The notes: a model not told the origin generated them from the letters alone. Counted from the stretch's first letter, positions 31,744 to 50,795 are shown. The stretch is DNA of 64,000 bases from Macrosoma leucophasiata (GCA_036365455.1 JAWQUS010000007.1:20910001-20974000); one strand, 5' to 3'. Numbers and translations are program-made.

Positions 31744-32075
31744 ACTGCCTTGTTGGCTCGGTGGTCGCAATCGCGATGGTGAAGGCCGAGGTCCTGATTT
31801 CGATCCTCAGGTCGGGAAAAACTGTTAGTAACTTTATTCTGAGGAAATTCCCAGTAGTAGCCCGGGATCTGGTCGTGCCTCGGAGAGCACGTAAAGCCGT
31901 CGGTCCTGCGCCCGATCTCTCTCCGGTCGTGTCAGATTGTCGTCCCACCGGGCTATGAGAGTGAGGGAATAGAGAGTGCACCAGTGTTTGCGCATACACT
32001 TGTGCACTATAATATCTCCCGCGCTGTTGGCTAGTCTCCGTTGAGATATTCGCAATTACTAGTGAGGCCGATACA
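31744..32075 (+). repeat. tRNA-related SINE (family S3)
   Basis: The head TGCCTTGTTGGCTCGGTGG resembles an A box and GATTTCGATCCTC is a degenerate B box. The body has TCGGGAAAAACTGTTAGTAAC, CGTGCCTCGGAGAGCACG and AGAGAGTGCACCAG. The 141-codon minus-strand ORF across it is not a gene. It is the only copy in the window. Confidence 0.6.
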
Positions 32076-32504
32076 GTTGGTAGAATAGGACATTTATATT
32101 CCGGCGAGGTGAAACATTTGAAATACCGTGACATGTTCTAGATGTTTTCAAGACAATATTCCACAGCTGTTGTGCACCTTGGACTTTTCCATATTTTTTG
32201 TACAAATTGAGGTAGGTATAGAACTTGACAAGATTATTTACTATAATTTTTTTTTATACAACGTGTAACAGGATTAAATTTACAACCCGAAACCAGTTTG
32301 TTCAGAATGGATAACTAAATCGATTTTAGGCATTTGTAATATAGGTATAATATAAAGTAATATTTATCCTAAAATTAATTAGAATTAAGTAAATTATGGT
32401 CACTCATTTGGTGCACAGTCAATACAAACGAAAAATATGCTAACGACTATCCAAAATAAAATGCTTGCTCACACGTTCATTAGGGCTCGTTGATACGTGC
32501 ATTT

Positions 32505-32713
32505 TACTAAAAATAATAATCTTTATATATAAAAATGAATGTTTGTTTGTCTTTTATAGAATCGTAAACTACGCATTCCATCATTTGATGATCTTAGCAA
32601 AGTTGTTGTGCATGAGCTCACGAAGGTTTCTGAGTTGGCAAATTCGACAGATGGCGCCACTGTCATTTTTTTTTGTTGGTGGCGTAGCAACGCGCGCATG
32701 CTACAGCTAGTTT
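32505..32713 (+). repeat. Helitron-like or MITE repeat ending in CTAGTTT
   Basis: It begins TTTATATATAAAAATGAATG, contains GATGGCGCCACTGTCATTTTTTTTT and ends GCAACGCGCGCATGCTACAGCTAGTTT. This start and end style is common for lepidopteran Helitron-derived repeats. Confidence 0.5.
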
Positions 32714-33228
32714 AGACAGTAAAATAGTGAAAATGAATCTTGTTACTAGTGAGTTTAAAATGGGGATGCGGCGCAGGTTACGCTACATCACATTGAGACA
32801 GTGTGCGTATGTAAGTAGGTTTGTATTTACATACAAATTGATGACAACTTATTCCTTAATAAAAAATATTAAATAGGTACATAAACATGTAATTTTCTAA
32901 TAATTTTTTAAAAATTATGATTATAATTCGATTTTCTAATCGGGGTGTTTGAGAGTGAATTATTCCCATTACATGTTGTATATCTACAACACAATAACAA
33001 TATTTCTAGATAGGATAAAATATTATAAACAATATATCGTACAATAAAAAAAAAAATCAAAGTAATATTATATCTTATTATCGTACATAATGACTTTAAA
33101 AAAGGCAACTGAAGCAAGGGCATCGCCTAGTGAAGACTCCCGATCTCTATGGTAGCCGCTTTTCTCCTTCCATAGATTACCGGTTGGGTAACCTGTTCTG
33201 CAACGTTACATTACAATAAATTAAGATA

Positions 33229-33234
33229 TTTATT
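33229..33234 (-). promoter_or_regulatory. polyadenylation signal AATAAA for LACTB2
   Basis: AATAAA on the minus strand, about 42 bases after the LACTB2 stop codon. Confidence 0.6.
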
Positions 33235-33275
33235 CTTTTAATAAATATCTGAAATAAAACGCGGCATCGGCAATC

Positions 33276-35747
33276 TTATAAGGCACTTCGCGACATATAT
33301 TTCCATCTCTTTTCTCCGTCGACTTCTGTCATTTTTAGTTTACCCTCTTTTGTTAATTTAATCAAGTGATGGTTCACATTATAAGCAGCAGCTGGCCACA
33401 AGTGTTCTGGAGTTTCGGTATAAATTATCTTCACTAGATCCATTTCAGTGAGCTGTTTGTCAGCATTGTTTTTTAATGCTTCCAATATTTGCGCTTCCCT
33501 TTGATTTCTGTGGGAAATATAATATTCTATCTTCTCTGATGGGTCCTGAAATTATTAATTAGTCATTAACAAAGATTTTCACTATTGATACACATTTACA
33601 TTGCTACTAAATTGATTACTAAAGCTCAAATTACTCGTTACCGCGGCCCAAGGCGATGTAGTAGTAATAAAATGTGGAAGAGAAATCGACACTCGGGTGG
33701 GACTACGGTAGCTTAGTGATAGAGAGACTGAGCAAGTGATCAAATATCTCTTTCAACTTTTTTTTAAATTGTCAGAATTTCATAACAAAAACTGGCCAAG
33801 TCCGAGTTGTAATGTGCCCCTTAAATATTTATTTTAAACTAATTTTAGTATTTGTTGTCATAGCAGTAACAGAAACACATTATCTGTGAAAAATTCAACT
33901 CTAGCTATCACAATTCATGAGATACAGCCTGGTCACAGACAGACAGACGGTGGAGTAATAGGGTCCCATTGTTACCCTAAAAATATGGTATAGAACCTCA
34001 AAAATTAATGAGTGTGAGAATGTAAGAGTTACCTCAACTATATTGCCATGTCCAGGATATATTGTACTTGGTTTCAAATCCAATATTTTTTGAAGGCTTT
34101 TCATATAAGTGTACAAGTCTTCAAACACCGCTGTTCCCTCGCCTAATATGCAGTCGCCACTGAAAAGTATGTTTTCTTCTAGTAAACTCAGAACAATGTG
34201 GTCAGTAGTGTGTCCCGGTGTGTGGTGTACTTTCACTGTTGCACCTTCAACCCTTATCTCCTGCCCATCTGACAGCCAGTTCAACGGTATTGATGATGGC
34301 AATTCATTATCTGGGGCATCTAATGGTGCTTTCTTGTGTTTCCAAACTTTCGGTTGTTCTGCAATGTAGTATTTTTTTTATTGTGATTTCAAAAAGTATA
34401 AGAAATGTTAGTATATATCGTCATTGGAACCACTAGTCTATAACTAATAGTTTTTGAGATATCACCATTCGAAAGTTGTAAGTTCTGAAATGATCTCAAT
34501 CGGCTCATACAAACACATTGTACACGTACTTGTGACGTCACACAACACACATCGTCAAACAATATGGTCACAGAGACAGACAGACAAAAATTGTAAAAAA
34601 TGTTTTGGTATATGTACATATGCATTTAGTAAAAAGCGGTTATTTTCGGGACACTCCAATTTTATTTATTTGTATAGATGTAGATTTCTTACTTGCAATA
34701 GATCCATATATATTTTCAACACCCCCAATATGGTCATGGTGCCAGTGTGTGACAACAATATGTTCTATATTCACCTGCTCCGACTGCACTACATGTGCCA
34801 GGTGCTTCTGGTATTCATCAATGTTATTGTCACCTGCATCTAGTAAGATACGACTGAAATAATTATAATCAATTAGGTATGTAATAGCAATTTTATTGAA
34901 ATGAATGTATCACTCCAACACCTTAAAATAATGTGAGGCAGTTTTTTTTGTGCTTGTTATTATTTTTTAATTATATCTTATTGTTTATTGTTTCATCCTG
35001 ATTGACAACAATATGGGTACAATATAAAAAAAAAGTTTTCATACAAAATAATACACATTATTGAAGAACACAATAGGTTATTTATTTTAATTGACCACTG
35101 TTATTAATCATGAAGAATATAAGAAAATTCTAATGATTAGGTATACAATTTGTTGTAATTTTCTTGTATTTCACAATATTTTTATTACTCCTTTAGATAC
35201 CTACTTACACAATCTACTCTAGGTCTGCAGAACTCCAGTGGTATACACACTATACAAACTCCTATGAATGAGTGGATTGTACACCAGTCAATAAAAAAAA
35301 ATGAGTGAACCACCACAACTTTTAAATTTGTCACTTCTCTGTTCTTGAACAGTATGAGTAGTAATTATATTTTATATAATATATACATGATTTATAAAAA
35401 TGCAGTGAAAGGAAAAAAAGAATCAAGAACATTAGCCTTGAAATATTAACAAGAGAACCTAAATTATTCCTGATATTTAAAACATTTTTACCTCTAGAAT
35501 AACATGTTTTAAAATTAAAGTTTATGGAACCCTTCTGCAAGAATGACAATTTTATAAGTTGAGCTTTAACAACAATTTAAAAGTTTTCTACCCAACTTCT
35601 TTATAGATTGACCTTTGATACTTACTTTTTGCCTGTTCCTATCAAGTACGTGTTTGTGCCCTGCAGTGTCATCGGTCCTGGATTGCAGCCAAGGATCCTG
35701 ATTACTGTGTTGGAGAGTTTCGTCACAGCTGGTATAATTGAGGCCAT
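33276..35747 (-). CDS. LACTB2: LACTB2, metallo-beta-lactamase-fold endoribonuclease, complete, 4 exons
   Basis: Exons on the minus strand: 35747-35626, 34853-34693, 34358-34033, 33545-33276. Phases agree and give 292 aa (human 288). The start MASIIPAV leads into [21 protein letters not shown], the family's hallmark. Metal ligands are HWHHDH (77-82), His144 of TPGHT, Asp163 of [10 protein letters not shown] and His198 of YPGHG. The C-terminal winged-helix part ([13 protein letters not shown]...KRWKYM) matches the family. Human LACTB2 is a mitochondrial matrix RNase that cuts single-stranded RNA; the same role is inferred. An upstream in-frame ATG at 35873 would add 42 residues with a hydrophobic stretch. 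The start at 35747 aligns with human and is preferred. It is divergent from NDUFV1. Confidence 0.96.
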
Positions 35748-36860
35748 TTTCGTAAGTGTAAAGTTCAATTCGCTATCTTTCCAATTGTAAATGCTTATCA
35801 GTGCTATCAGTATCGCAATTTGACTCGTAAAAAATAATATTTTAGAACACAAACTAGCGTTATCTGATATCATACATTTTTTTTGTATTATTTACGCCCA
35901 GTGAGCAGCATTTTCATTTACTTAAGCACATCATTTTTTGTACAAATTTATAGAATACGATATGAATAAACAATGCAATCAAAAAAATAACCAGTATTCT
36001 ACTAATCTATGAAAAAATAACCTTCTTCTTCTTCTTTATTATAATTAATGGCTACTACCCAAGACTAAGGGTAATTCTGCCAGAATCCAGTAATTGGAGA
36101 CGCACAATTAAATACAAACAAAAGAGAAATAAATGAATGAAATTGATCGGTGGACTAGAAGATTGTCTGGTGAATGAAGTTATTTATATCCTCTGATGAT
36201 ACCTACAATAAAAACAAACATAATCACTATAGTTAGATGATAGTATAGACGAAGTAAAGAGTTATTAATATTCTAAATAAAAAAAAATAGTTTAAATTCT
36301 AATATTATTTACACGTATACATTTAGCTAATCTATATACAAAAGGTGAAGTTACTAAATTAAGCAAAGATTTCATATTAGTAGGACGGGGGATGCTACGG
36401 GGAAGAAGGGAGTACAAGGAAATTTTATTTATAGAACAATTAAAAAATATAATAACCTTTTAACCTCCGAAACATCTCTGAAACTAATTTTAGATTTCTT
36501 GTTTTGACAGAAGTGACATTTGACACGATCGAGTTTGACAGCTTTGACAGTGATTGTTCACAGACCACAAATTACCACAGATTCAACAGAGATTCACTGA
36601 CTATAAAATACTGCTATTCATTACAAATTAGCAAAAATTGTCATTCTTATATAAATCGTTTTATAATTTTGGGAGGAACTAGTTAAAATCCAATGATTAG
36701 GTACTAAAACTTCGTTTTTAGATTCTTTTTGTGATTATTTTAGGTATTTCACAACTTTATGCAATAGCTCAATACTTTTACTTCGTTTGGCTTTTGTCCT
36801 ACTTTTTTTCTCATTTGACATTGACATTAATTTGGCAGATGATTGACAAATTTTGGAAAA
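35748..36860. promoter_or_regulatory. divergent promoter interval between LACTB2 and NDUFV1
   Basis: This 1.1-kb AT-rich interval separates the two start codons. The NDUFV1 side holds a cluster of TTTGACA motifs (36503, 36519, 36534, 36543), with TTTGACATTGACA at 36814-36826 and TTGACAAA at 36843-36850. No TATA box was recognised. The middle (about 36000-36480) shows no element with clear ends. Confidence 0.5.
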
Positions 36861-43936
<7,076 letters not shown>

Positions 43937-43974
43937 ACCTGAACCCCTGTAGGGGAATACCCAGATTTGAAACG

Positions 43975-44302
43975 GGGAATATCCCATAGAGCAACACGGG
44001 CCACCGGCCGCGGCGGACTGGAGGGGAGTAGCCATAGCGTTTATTACCGATGCAAAACAGTCTGACATTTTTTGCGGGGGGAAATGCGTGTGACACACAC
44101 ACACTACAAAAATCGATTACTACGAAAGAAGACTATTACTACGAAACTCACACCTTGACTTTAACAAAATACATACAAAAATTTCACGCACACATTTAAA
44201 CGTCTAGGCGACAGGCATAGTCCCATTTGGGCATGTACTTTGACAGAGGGGAAAGCCTGTTTATGGCTACTCCCCTCCGGTGTTGCTCTATGGGAATATC
44301 CC
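43975..44302. repeat. MITE family M1, best copy, in the NDUFV1 3' UTR
   Basis: Inverted ends start GGGAATATCCCATAGAGCAACACGGG and finish at CTCCGGTGTTGCTCTATGGGAATATCCC. Shared body blocks are at 6560-6800 and 52270-52545. GATTTGAAACGGGGAA occurs on both sides, so the insertion duplicated or landed in a short tandem repeat. It lies between the stop codon and the likely poly(A) signal. Confidence 0.85.
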
Positions 44303-44477
44303 GATTTGAAACGGGGAAGTCCCGACTTTAGATATTTTATTAATATAATATAATACAACGCGATACGTGAGAATTTGAATTGTATCATACGCGGAAGTGG
44401 GATTTGAGATTGTCAGATGTAATTGATAAAAAAGATGATGAAAATCGAATGAAAACAATGCGTCAAGAACTCTGTAT

Positions 44478-44483
44478 AATAAA
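44478..44483 (+). promoter_or_regulatory. polyadenylation signal AATAAA for NDUFV1
   Basis: This is the first AATAAA found after the MITE, followed 21-27 bases later by a TGTGTTTTTC-type GT-rich stretch. If used, the 3' UTR is about 550 bases and includes the MITE. Confidence 0.55.
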
Positions 44484-44610
44484 TTATTTCAAATACAATG
44501 TGTTTTTCTTTGGGTTCAAATGAGTCTCAATATTTAATTGCAAGGCGAATTGTCAATGCGAAGAAAAGTTCTTGGTCAGTTGAGGGAATATAGTGTTTTA
44601 CATTTATTTA

Positions 44611-44766
44611 TGGAAGTGGCAAACAAGCGTGCAAGTCTCATAGTCTTTAAGTGATTACTGCAGCCTAGCCTATAGACATCTACACATAAAGCTGAGGTCA
44701 AAATGAAGACGCGTTGCTACCTCTCGGACCTTTGTTGTTGTCTCTGTGATAGTTATTACGAGGCCA
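44611..44766 (-). repeat. family X repeat, partial, minus strand
   Basis: GGAAGTGGCAAACAAGCGTGCAAG and CTGCAGCCTAGCCTATAGACATC mark it. It is cut off where the S2 SINE begins. Confidence 0.7.
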
Positions 44767-44769
44767 TAA

Positions 44770-45106
44770 CTGCCTCGGTAGCCTAGTGGTAGCAGGCCAC
44801 TACTACTACGCTGAGGTCCTGGGTTCGATTCCCGGGTAGGGGGTTATCAGAGATAATGGTGTAGTCCTTTTATCTCTGGTTTAATGGAATTTTTCCATTG
44901 GAATTTTTCCATTGGAATTTTTCCATTTTCTGGAAATTTCCCAGTACTTCGAAGTTTGGTAATGTGCCCGGAGATGTCAACAGGCTCGCCACCTGTTACA
45001 TGGGACAAAAACGTAACCGGCGAATCGTGGGTGTTTGCATGTATGCTTGAATACATGCATTTACCTCTACCTACCCCTTCGGGGATTACAGGCGTGAAGT
45101 TACGTT
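44770..45106 (+). repeat. tRNA-headed SINE family S2, full-length
   Basis: The head CCTCGGTAGCCTAGTGGTAGC is a good A box and GGGTTCGATTCCCGGG a good B box. The middle has a triple TGGAATTTTTCCAT repeat. The 3' part contains GGAGATGTCAACAGGCTCGCCACCTG and ends GGGGATTACAGGCGTGAAG. 3' fragments recur at 31141, 39738 and 42322. It is followed by a family X scrap at 45110-45180. Confidence 0.85.
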
Positions 45107-45562
45107 TTACATTACCATTTGGCGGCAGGTAGATTAGGTAATGCGCCCTCGAGCTCCTACACTGGAACTGTACCACCTGTAAAATGTGTGACATAAACAG
45201 CTCGGCTAACCTCGCGCTCCAAATAAACGATCATTGACATGTGTATACGAACGTGGTTTAAATCCAGATCTTTTATAGTTGTACAGAAAGATTTTTCTTG
45301 ATTTTCATACAGGACAGGCGCGAGACTACTTTTATTAATTTTCCCTAGTTGTCGTGAGCTGATAGATTTGCACTTAATAACAATTTTGAATGCCATATCT
45401 CTGTTACTACGAGCTAATTTTATTTGGGTATGGATCCTATGAACAGCGCTATCAATATTTACAACATCTACTTGGCTCAACAATTGGAAGATTTGCTAGT
45501 CGTCAGCGTATAAAAGGTAGGTAGGTAGGAGCAGTCCAAAATAGCTCAAAATCTGTTTTTTT

Positions 45563-45840
45563 TATGTAGTGAAATGTCAAACAAGCGTGCAGTTCACATT
45601 GATTTAAGCGATGACTGCAGCCTATAGACACTTACACCAAGACCAAAGTCAAAATGCAGATGCGTTACCACCCCTGAGGCCTAAGGTGTTATGCCTCTGT
45701 CCCGGAAATTACAGGGCCGTACATTGCCACCCGACCGGAACACGATAGTGTTGAACACTACCATTTAGCGGTAAGTATATTAGGTAATGCGGTGGTGCCT
45801 ACGCCCACGAGCTCCGTCACTGGAGCTTTACTACCAGTTA
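45563..45840 (-). repeat. family X repeat, minus strand
   Basis: TTTTTTTATGTAGTGAAATGTCAAACAAGCGTGCAG to CGTCACTGGAGCTTTACTACCAGT is a full-length inverse copy. Confidence 0.8.
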
Positions 45841-45994
45841 AGAATGACAGATTAACGCGCTACTCTCGCTCTTAGAAAAGACTATTAATGTAATAAGTAT
45901 ATAGGGATCTGTGATGTAATACCACAGTCTAAAGAAAACGAAAGTGTACTTATACTGTGGCAATACACTAAAAAAAATGTCAGTGTTGTCATCA

Positions 45995-46363
45995 TATATC
46001 TATAATATAAAAATAAGTCGGGTTTTCCTTCCTGACGCTATAACTCCACAACGCACGAACCGATTTCCACGGTTTTGCATTCGTTGGAAAGGTCTCGAGC
46101 TCCGTGAGGTTTACAGCAAAGAAATTCAGGATTATAAAACGACATACGCGCGGGCGAAGCCGCGGGCAACAACTTGTCTATAATATAAAATAAGTCGGGT
46201 TTTCCTTGCTGACGCTATAACTCCAGAACGCACGAACCGATTTCCACGGTTTTGCATTGTTTGGAAAGGTCTCGGGCTCCGTGAGGTTTATAGCAAAGAA
46301 AATTCAGGAAAAAATATTTATAAGACGACATCCACGCGGGCGAAGCCTCGGGCAACAGCTAGT
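45995..46363 (+). repeat. tandem pair of Helitron-like non-autonomous elements
   Basis: Two copies of about 180 bp (45995-46176 and 46177-46363) each run from CTATAATATAAAAATAAGTCGGG to GCGGGCGAAGCC...CGGGCAACA. Only the second has the full ACAGCTAGT end. They differ by small indels. Confidence 0.75.
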
Positions 46364-46987
46364 TTTGTATGAATAAATACCGATTTTTTTCAAAAAAGTT
46401 ATTAGGTAATGAAGAGAACTTTGAGATTTTTCAAATAAGATTGCTGTGAAAGTGAGCTATCCCTTTCTTTATATCAGAATTGCGAGTCGAGAACTATCAG
46501 AATTTCACCGTGTTTATATAATTCACTTCACCGCCAGAATCGATATAACGTCAAGCATTAAAACGAGACGAATCGCACTTGACGCGCATAATTGCTGCTC
46601 ACTTTCTAGTTTTAACCAACGATTATAAAATGTAAAATTGCGTGTGATGTAAGTACATATTGTACATAACGGCTCTGTAACTAATGAATGCATGTTATGT
46701 GGACAGTTCTAGATTTTCCACTTTCTCAATATTTCACAATCTATTGTAACGAAAACGCAGTTGCGGAGCGATTCCGGGTTACAAACCTGTAGCACATTTG
46801 TATGTGAGGATCATTAAATGGATATTCTGCACTCAAGCTTCAACCTTATTTCTTTGTTACAAAGTCTATGATGTGATATATTTGTTGGTTTGCGTTATAA
46901 ACAAATGTTATGTAACAAATGCGTAGTAAATTGTTTTTCTCACGTGTTTTTCTGTGCTATACTCATAAATTATAGAATACATTCTAT

Positions 46988-47268
46988 TACTGGTGGTAGA
47001 ATACATTCTATTACTGACGGAGCGGGCGTAGGCACCACTGCATTACCTAATATACCTACTTGCCGCTAAATGGTAGTGTTCAGCACTATCGTGTTCCGAT
47101 CAGGTAGTAATGTATGTCCCTGTAAATTCCAGCACAGAGGCATGATTCCTTAGGCCTCAGGAGTACCACTGATCGCATCTGAATTTTGACCTTGGTCTTT
47201 CTGTGGCTGTCTATAACGTCAATGTGAACTGCAAGCTTGTTTGCCACTTCCATTACATAAAAAAAACA
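46988..47268 (+). repeat. family X repeat, diverged
   Basis: ACTGGTGGTAGAATACATTC, GCGGGCGTAGGCACCACTGC, TTTGCCACTTCCATTACAT and A-run. The first ~18 bases are directly duplicated (ATACATTCTATTACTG). Confidence 0.75.
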
Positions 47269-47344
47269 TTCTGAGACTCTGTTGATAATTTTATAGGAAT
47301 GTAGGTACCTACAGTATCCAAAAAGAAATAATGCACTACGATCC

Positions 47345-47575
47345 CAGGAAGAGACGTCGGCTTATTTTGGATCTGTAGAACGTTCTTCTTCTCTTTCGTA
47401 CCTTACCTATTTGACATTTGTCGACCATTTTGATCAAGTTTTGACTAATACCGGACTACGGATGCTTACGTAGGCAGTGTGCAGCGAGATAACGCTCTAT
47501 AAAGCCGAAACCAGCCGATTGTCACTTTCATAGGCTCGATGTGTATTATTTTTTGATGAGCACTGTACTTAACCA
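47345..47575. repeat. MITE family M5-related copy
   Basis: GTCGGCTTATTTTGGATC, AATACCGGACTACGGATGCTTACGTAGGCAGTGTGC and CATAGGCTCGATGTGTATTATTTTTTGATGAGCACTGTAC match the inverted arms and body of 25530-25736. Confidence 0.65.
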
Positions 47576-47599
47576 CATTGATACAGTAAATAACTAAAC

Positions 47600-47765
47600 T
47601 TCATCACTCCAGCCAAAAGGCGAGGCGTCCACAGCTGGACAAACCGTAAAGAGACCCACAACAGTGTTGTGCGACATTAGGGGAGAATATGCCTTTGTCG
47701 CCACGATTGGCGATCGCAATGGCGGTAATTTAATAGCGAGACGACGAGACGAGATATATACTACT
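47600..47765 (+). repeat. LINE 3'-tail-like fragment
   Basis: GGCGTCCACAGCTGGACAAACC and GCCACGATTGGCGATCGCAATGGCGG resemble the tails at 19297-19910 and 23483-23720. Confidence 0.45.
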
Positions 47766-48494
47766 GCTACCCATCCCGTATTATTATATATATTGGAATG
47801 CTTTGGCCGCCATTATTCGGATTGACTGCACTTTGTATGTTTGAGACGTTAACTATTGACATAATTTCCAAAAAATTGCATAGTGGTTTCAATTATACCA
47901 CATGTGCAATTTTTTTATACCGTATAAATAATCCAAATCCAAGAGATAGTAAGTAGTAGTACCCTTGCTTAGCTCGTCTTGGACGGCGCTCTACCGGCGG
48001 ACCGTGCCTCTAGATTAAATTAGGTAAGTACTTACTTTTTAACATAATGTACCTATTATTATACTTATCTATTAAACTGATAATAAAGTTCCATTATTTG
48101 CAAAAAGGATAAACAAAAGATTTCTAATAATATCAAAAACTGCAGCCTAGCAACGAGACAGAAAATAATTTACAAAGTCGTGTCCTGCCGTGTCTGTGTT
48201 AAATTACTATTTCAGTCGACCAGTCGATCTTTCGATTTCATCTTATCTCTGAAAACGCTTATCTGATTCTAACAAGATTATCTTTGGCAGGTGAAAGACT
48301 TTTCATTCGAGCTACTTTTTATTTCGTTAATCTTTGGTTTAATATCTACTTGTGGAGACCTGAAAAATTATGATTTTTTTACTCGTCTTCCTGTATTTCG
48401 TAGACTTCTCGAGTAATGAAATAGGTCTGTTGGGTCCGTGCAGTTTGTACAATCAATTGTTTACAGATTTTTAAATAGCGTGATTTTTTTTTAT
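47766..48494. other. intergenic DNA, nothing recognised
   Basis: No exon, RNA gene or repeat with identifiable ends was seen on either strand. Confidence 0.4.
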
Positions 48495-48772
48495 AATGGA
48501 AGTGGTAAACAAGCATGCAGTTCACATTGATGTTAAGTGATGACTGCAGCCTATAGACACCCACACAAAGACCATGGTCGAAATGCAGATGCGTTACCAC
48601 TCCTGAGGCCTAAGGTGTCTGTCTCTGTGGCGGAAATTACAGGGACGTACATTACCACCTGACCGGAACACGATAGTGCTGAACACTACCATTTAGCGGT
48701 AAGTATACCTATTAGGTAATGCGGTGGTGCCTACGCCCACGAGCTCCGTCACTTGAGCTCTACCACCAGTAA
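48495..48772 (-). repeat. family X repeat, minus strand, full-length
   Basis: TGGAAGTGGTAAACAAGCATGCAG to CGTCACTTGAGCTCTACCACCAGTAAA. It is a well-preserved inverse copy. Confidence 0.85.
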
Positions 48773-50084
48773 AAACTGACTGGAGGGAAGAGGATTTTTT
48801 TGCATTCCCATGGAACAAAACTTTTAAGCTTATGGTAAGAGTATGGCTGTAGTGACTAAAGAGCAAAATTATACCTACCTACTTTCTATCAATTTTATAT
48901 CATCCTGGTAAATCTTTTGCAGTACAGACATTTGAAATTTAATTTAAAAAATATCACAACAGACAAAGAGCTGATAGGGTAAGATCGAAATAGTTTCTCA
49001 AATCGTTGAAATTAATACCAGACGTTGTTGTTGGTCCCCACTTGTCTTTAGTTTATGTGCTCAAAACATTTTAAACTACTTGCAGCGCACATCATTAAAT
49101 TAACGAAGATAAAATGAATTATTTACTTTATGAACATACTTATAAGTATTTCAATTTTACCCAATTCAAAAAACTATAGGTACCTACTGAGTGGGTCGCT
49201 TTGAACCACGGTTTTTATCTTGCCGCTACTCACCCTGGTTTATTAGTAATTAGTCTAATTAGGTAGATCAATATTCGGTATTTAAGAGGGGTCGATTACC
49301 TACCAATGTATTTTTAGTTTTCAATCAAAAATAGCTAACGTACCTCAAAAGACGTAGCACAAACTTTTCTTATTATAATATTCAGAAGTTCTGCAGGATG
49401 CCAGTATAATAACAACCAACGAAAGATATTGTATAATTAAATAGGAATACCCACACTATCTACGGGTAATAAACCGAAGTATTGCGCACTGAAAATAGAG
49501 AACAAGATATTTTAAAGGTCGAGGTATTTATAATTTTGCCCCATTAATACCCACAAATGGCGTAAGTTCCAGTGACGTAATCAGAATTTAATTTTAGTTT
49601 CCGTCTATCTATATTGAATGTTTAAGGAAAGTCGTAGTACATTTATTATAATTACCTACAAAGCCACAGCAGAAAATCGTATTCAGGAAAATTTGGCGCA
49701 AGGTTATTTCCGATTAATGAATGAATAGGTACGTATAATAACTAGCCGTTGTGGTTCATTTTTCTGAAAATAGGTATAGGTACGTCGCACAAAGCAATTC
49801 GTAGGCGAATCAAAGTCACCGACTTTAGTTCTTAGTAGAATAATGCGTCTACTGAAAACTGAAAACGGGACGTATTGTGACGGGGCGGCCATGGAGGTAG
49901 ACAGTTAAAATCTGCACAATGAAGGGTCAACTCCTGTTCATTCCACGTTCGGTATAGCAGCAGAAGACGTCCACGAGCTTTCATGATGATTATTTTTAAT
50001 GTTACAATTTTTTTGAGGATTAAATGAATAATTAAGTATATAAGATATGTGCTAATGACTATATACCTACACATAATGATAACA
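48773..50084. other. intergenic AT-rich DNA, nothing recognised
   Basis: This 1.3-kb stretch has only short ORFs without recognisable domains, and no repeat with clear ends. Confidence 0.4.
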
Positions 50085-50160
50085 TCATCATATCAGCTGA
50101 CAACTGTCCACTGCTGAACCAAAGCCTCCCCATAAGGGGGATATATCATAATCGCCAGCA
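50085..50160 (+). repeat. LINE 3'-tail-like fragment
   Basis: CATCATCATATCAGCTGACAACTGTCCACTGCTGAACCAAAGCCTCCCCATAAGGGG is the common lepidopteran LINE-tail block, seen inverted at the end of 19297-19910. Confidence 0.6.
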
Positions 50161-50198
50161 TCTATTTACAAAGCCTGTTTCGATATTTGGACGAGCCA

Positions 50199-50360
50199 TT
50201 TGGTCTAGTGGTGTGTGACGACCATTTTAACCGAGGCTCACGGGTTTGATCCCCGTTCCGGAACAAATATTTATTTGGCCTACAGCTACAGATATTTGTT
50301 TCGGATCTGGGTTTTTGTGTATGTGTTGTGTGTGCATGTATCGTAGAACTCATCATGTCA
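50199..50360 (+). repeat. tRNA-headed SINE family S1, second copy
   Basis: TTTGGTCTAGTGGTGTG (A-box-like) and GGGTTTGATCCCCG (degenerate B box) are followed by GGAACAAATATTTATTTGGCC...GATATTTGTTTCGGATCTGGG. The body matches 18369-18530. Confidence 0.8.
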
Positions 50361-50664
50361 TCATCGCCCCCCTCCTGCTCCTGTGGTAATTTTCTCTTCT
50401 GGTTCTCCAGAAGACTGGCCGCATTGGCAATGCGGCGTTGAATGAAAACGTTTATCTTTAGTCCAGCAAATGTTTACTGGCCTGTTTACTTTACTAATTC
50501 TTCGGAGAGGCAATTGGTAACTGGCCATGGAAACCCATAGATACCTGGCAATCAGTATGGTCTACTTAACAAATGATGCAAGGCTCTGTGCCCTCTTTAC
50601 GTACTTACCATAACTCGAAATACGGGACCACGGTAGATCATGGAATAATTCCGATGAGAGACTA

Positions 50665-50795
50665 ATGGCCGGATACTCAAGCGTCACTCAATTTTAAGCA
50701 ACCCTCAAATGTGCGCTATTTCTATCGTTTGAACGTGTTTTATAGACTTTTAAGTCCCACTTAGATTTAAGTGACGTTTGAGTATTTGGTCCTAA
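50665..50795. repeat. MITE family M6, copy 2
   Basis: GGCCGGATACTCAAGCGTC at the left and GTGACGTTTGAGTATTTGGTCC at the right are imperfect inverted ends. The body is the reverse complement of 25761-25894. Confidence 0.8.

Noticed and set aside
31709..32134. 141-codon minus-strand ORF
   Set aside because: It lies across a tRNA-related SINE; no domain is seen.
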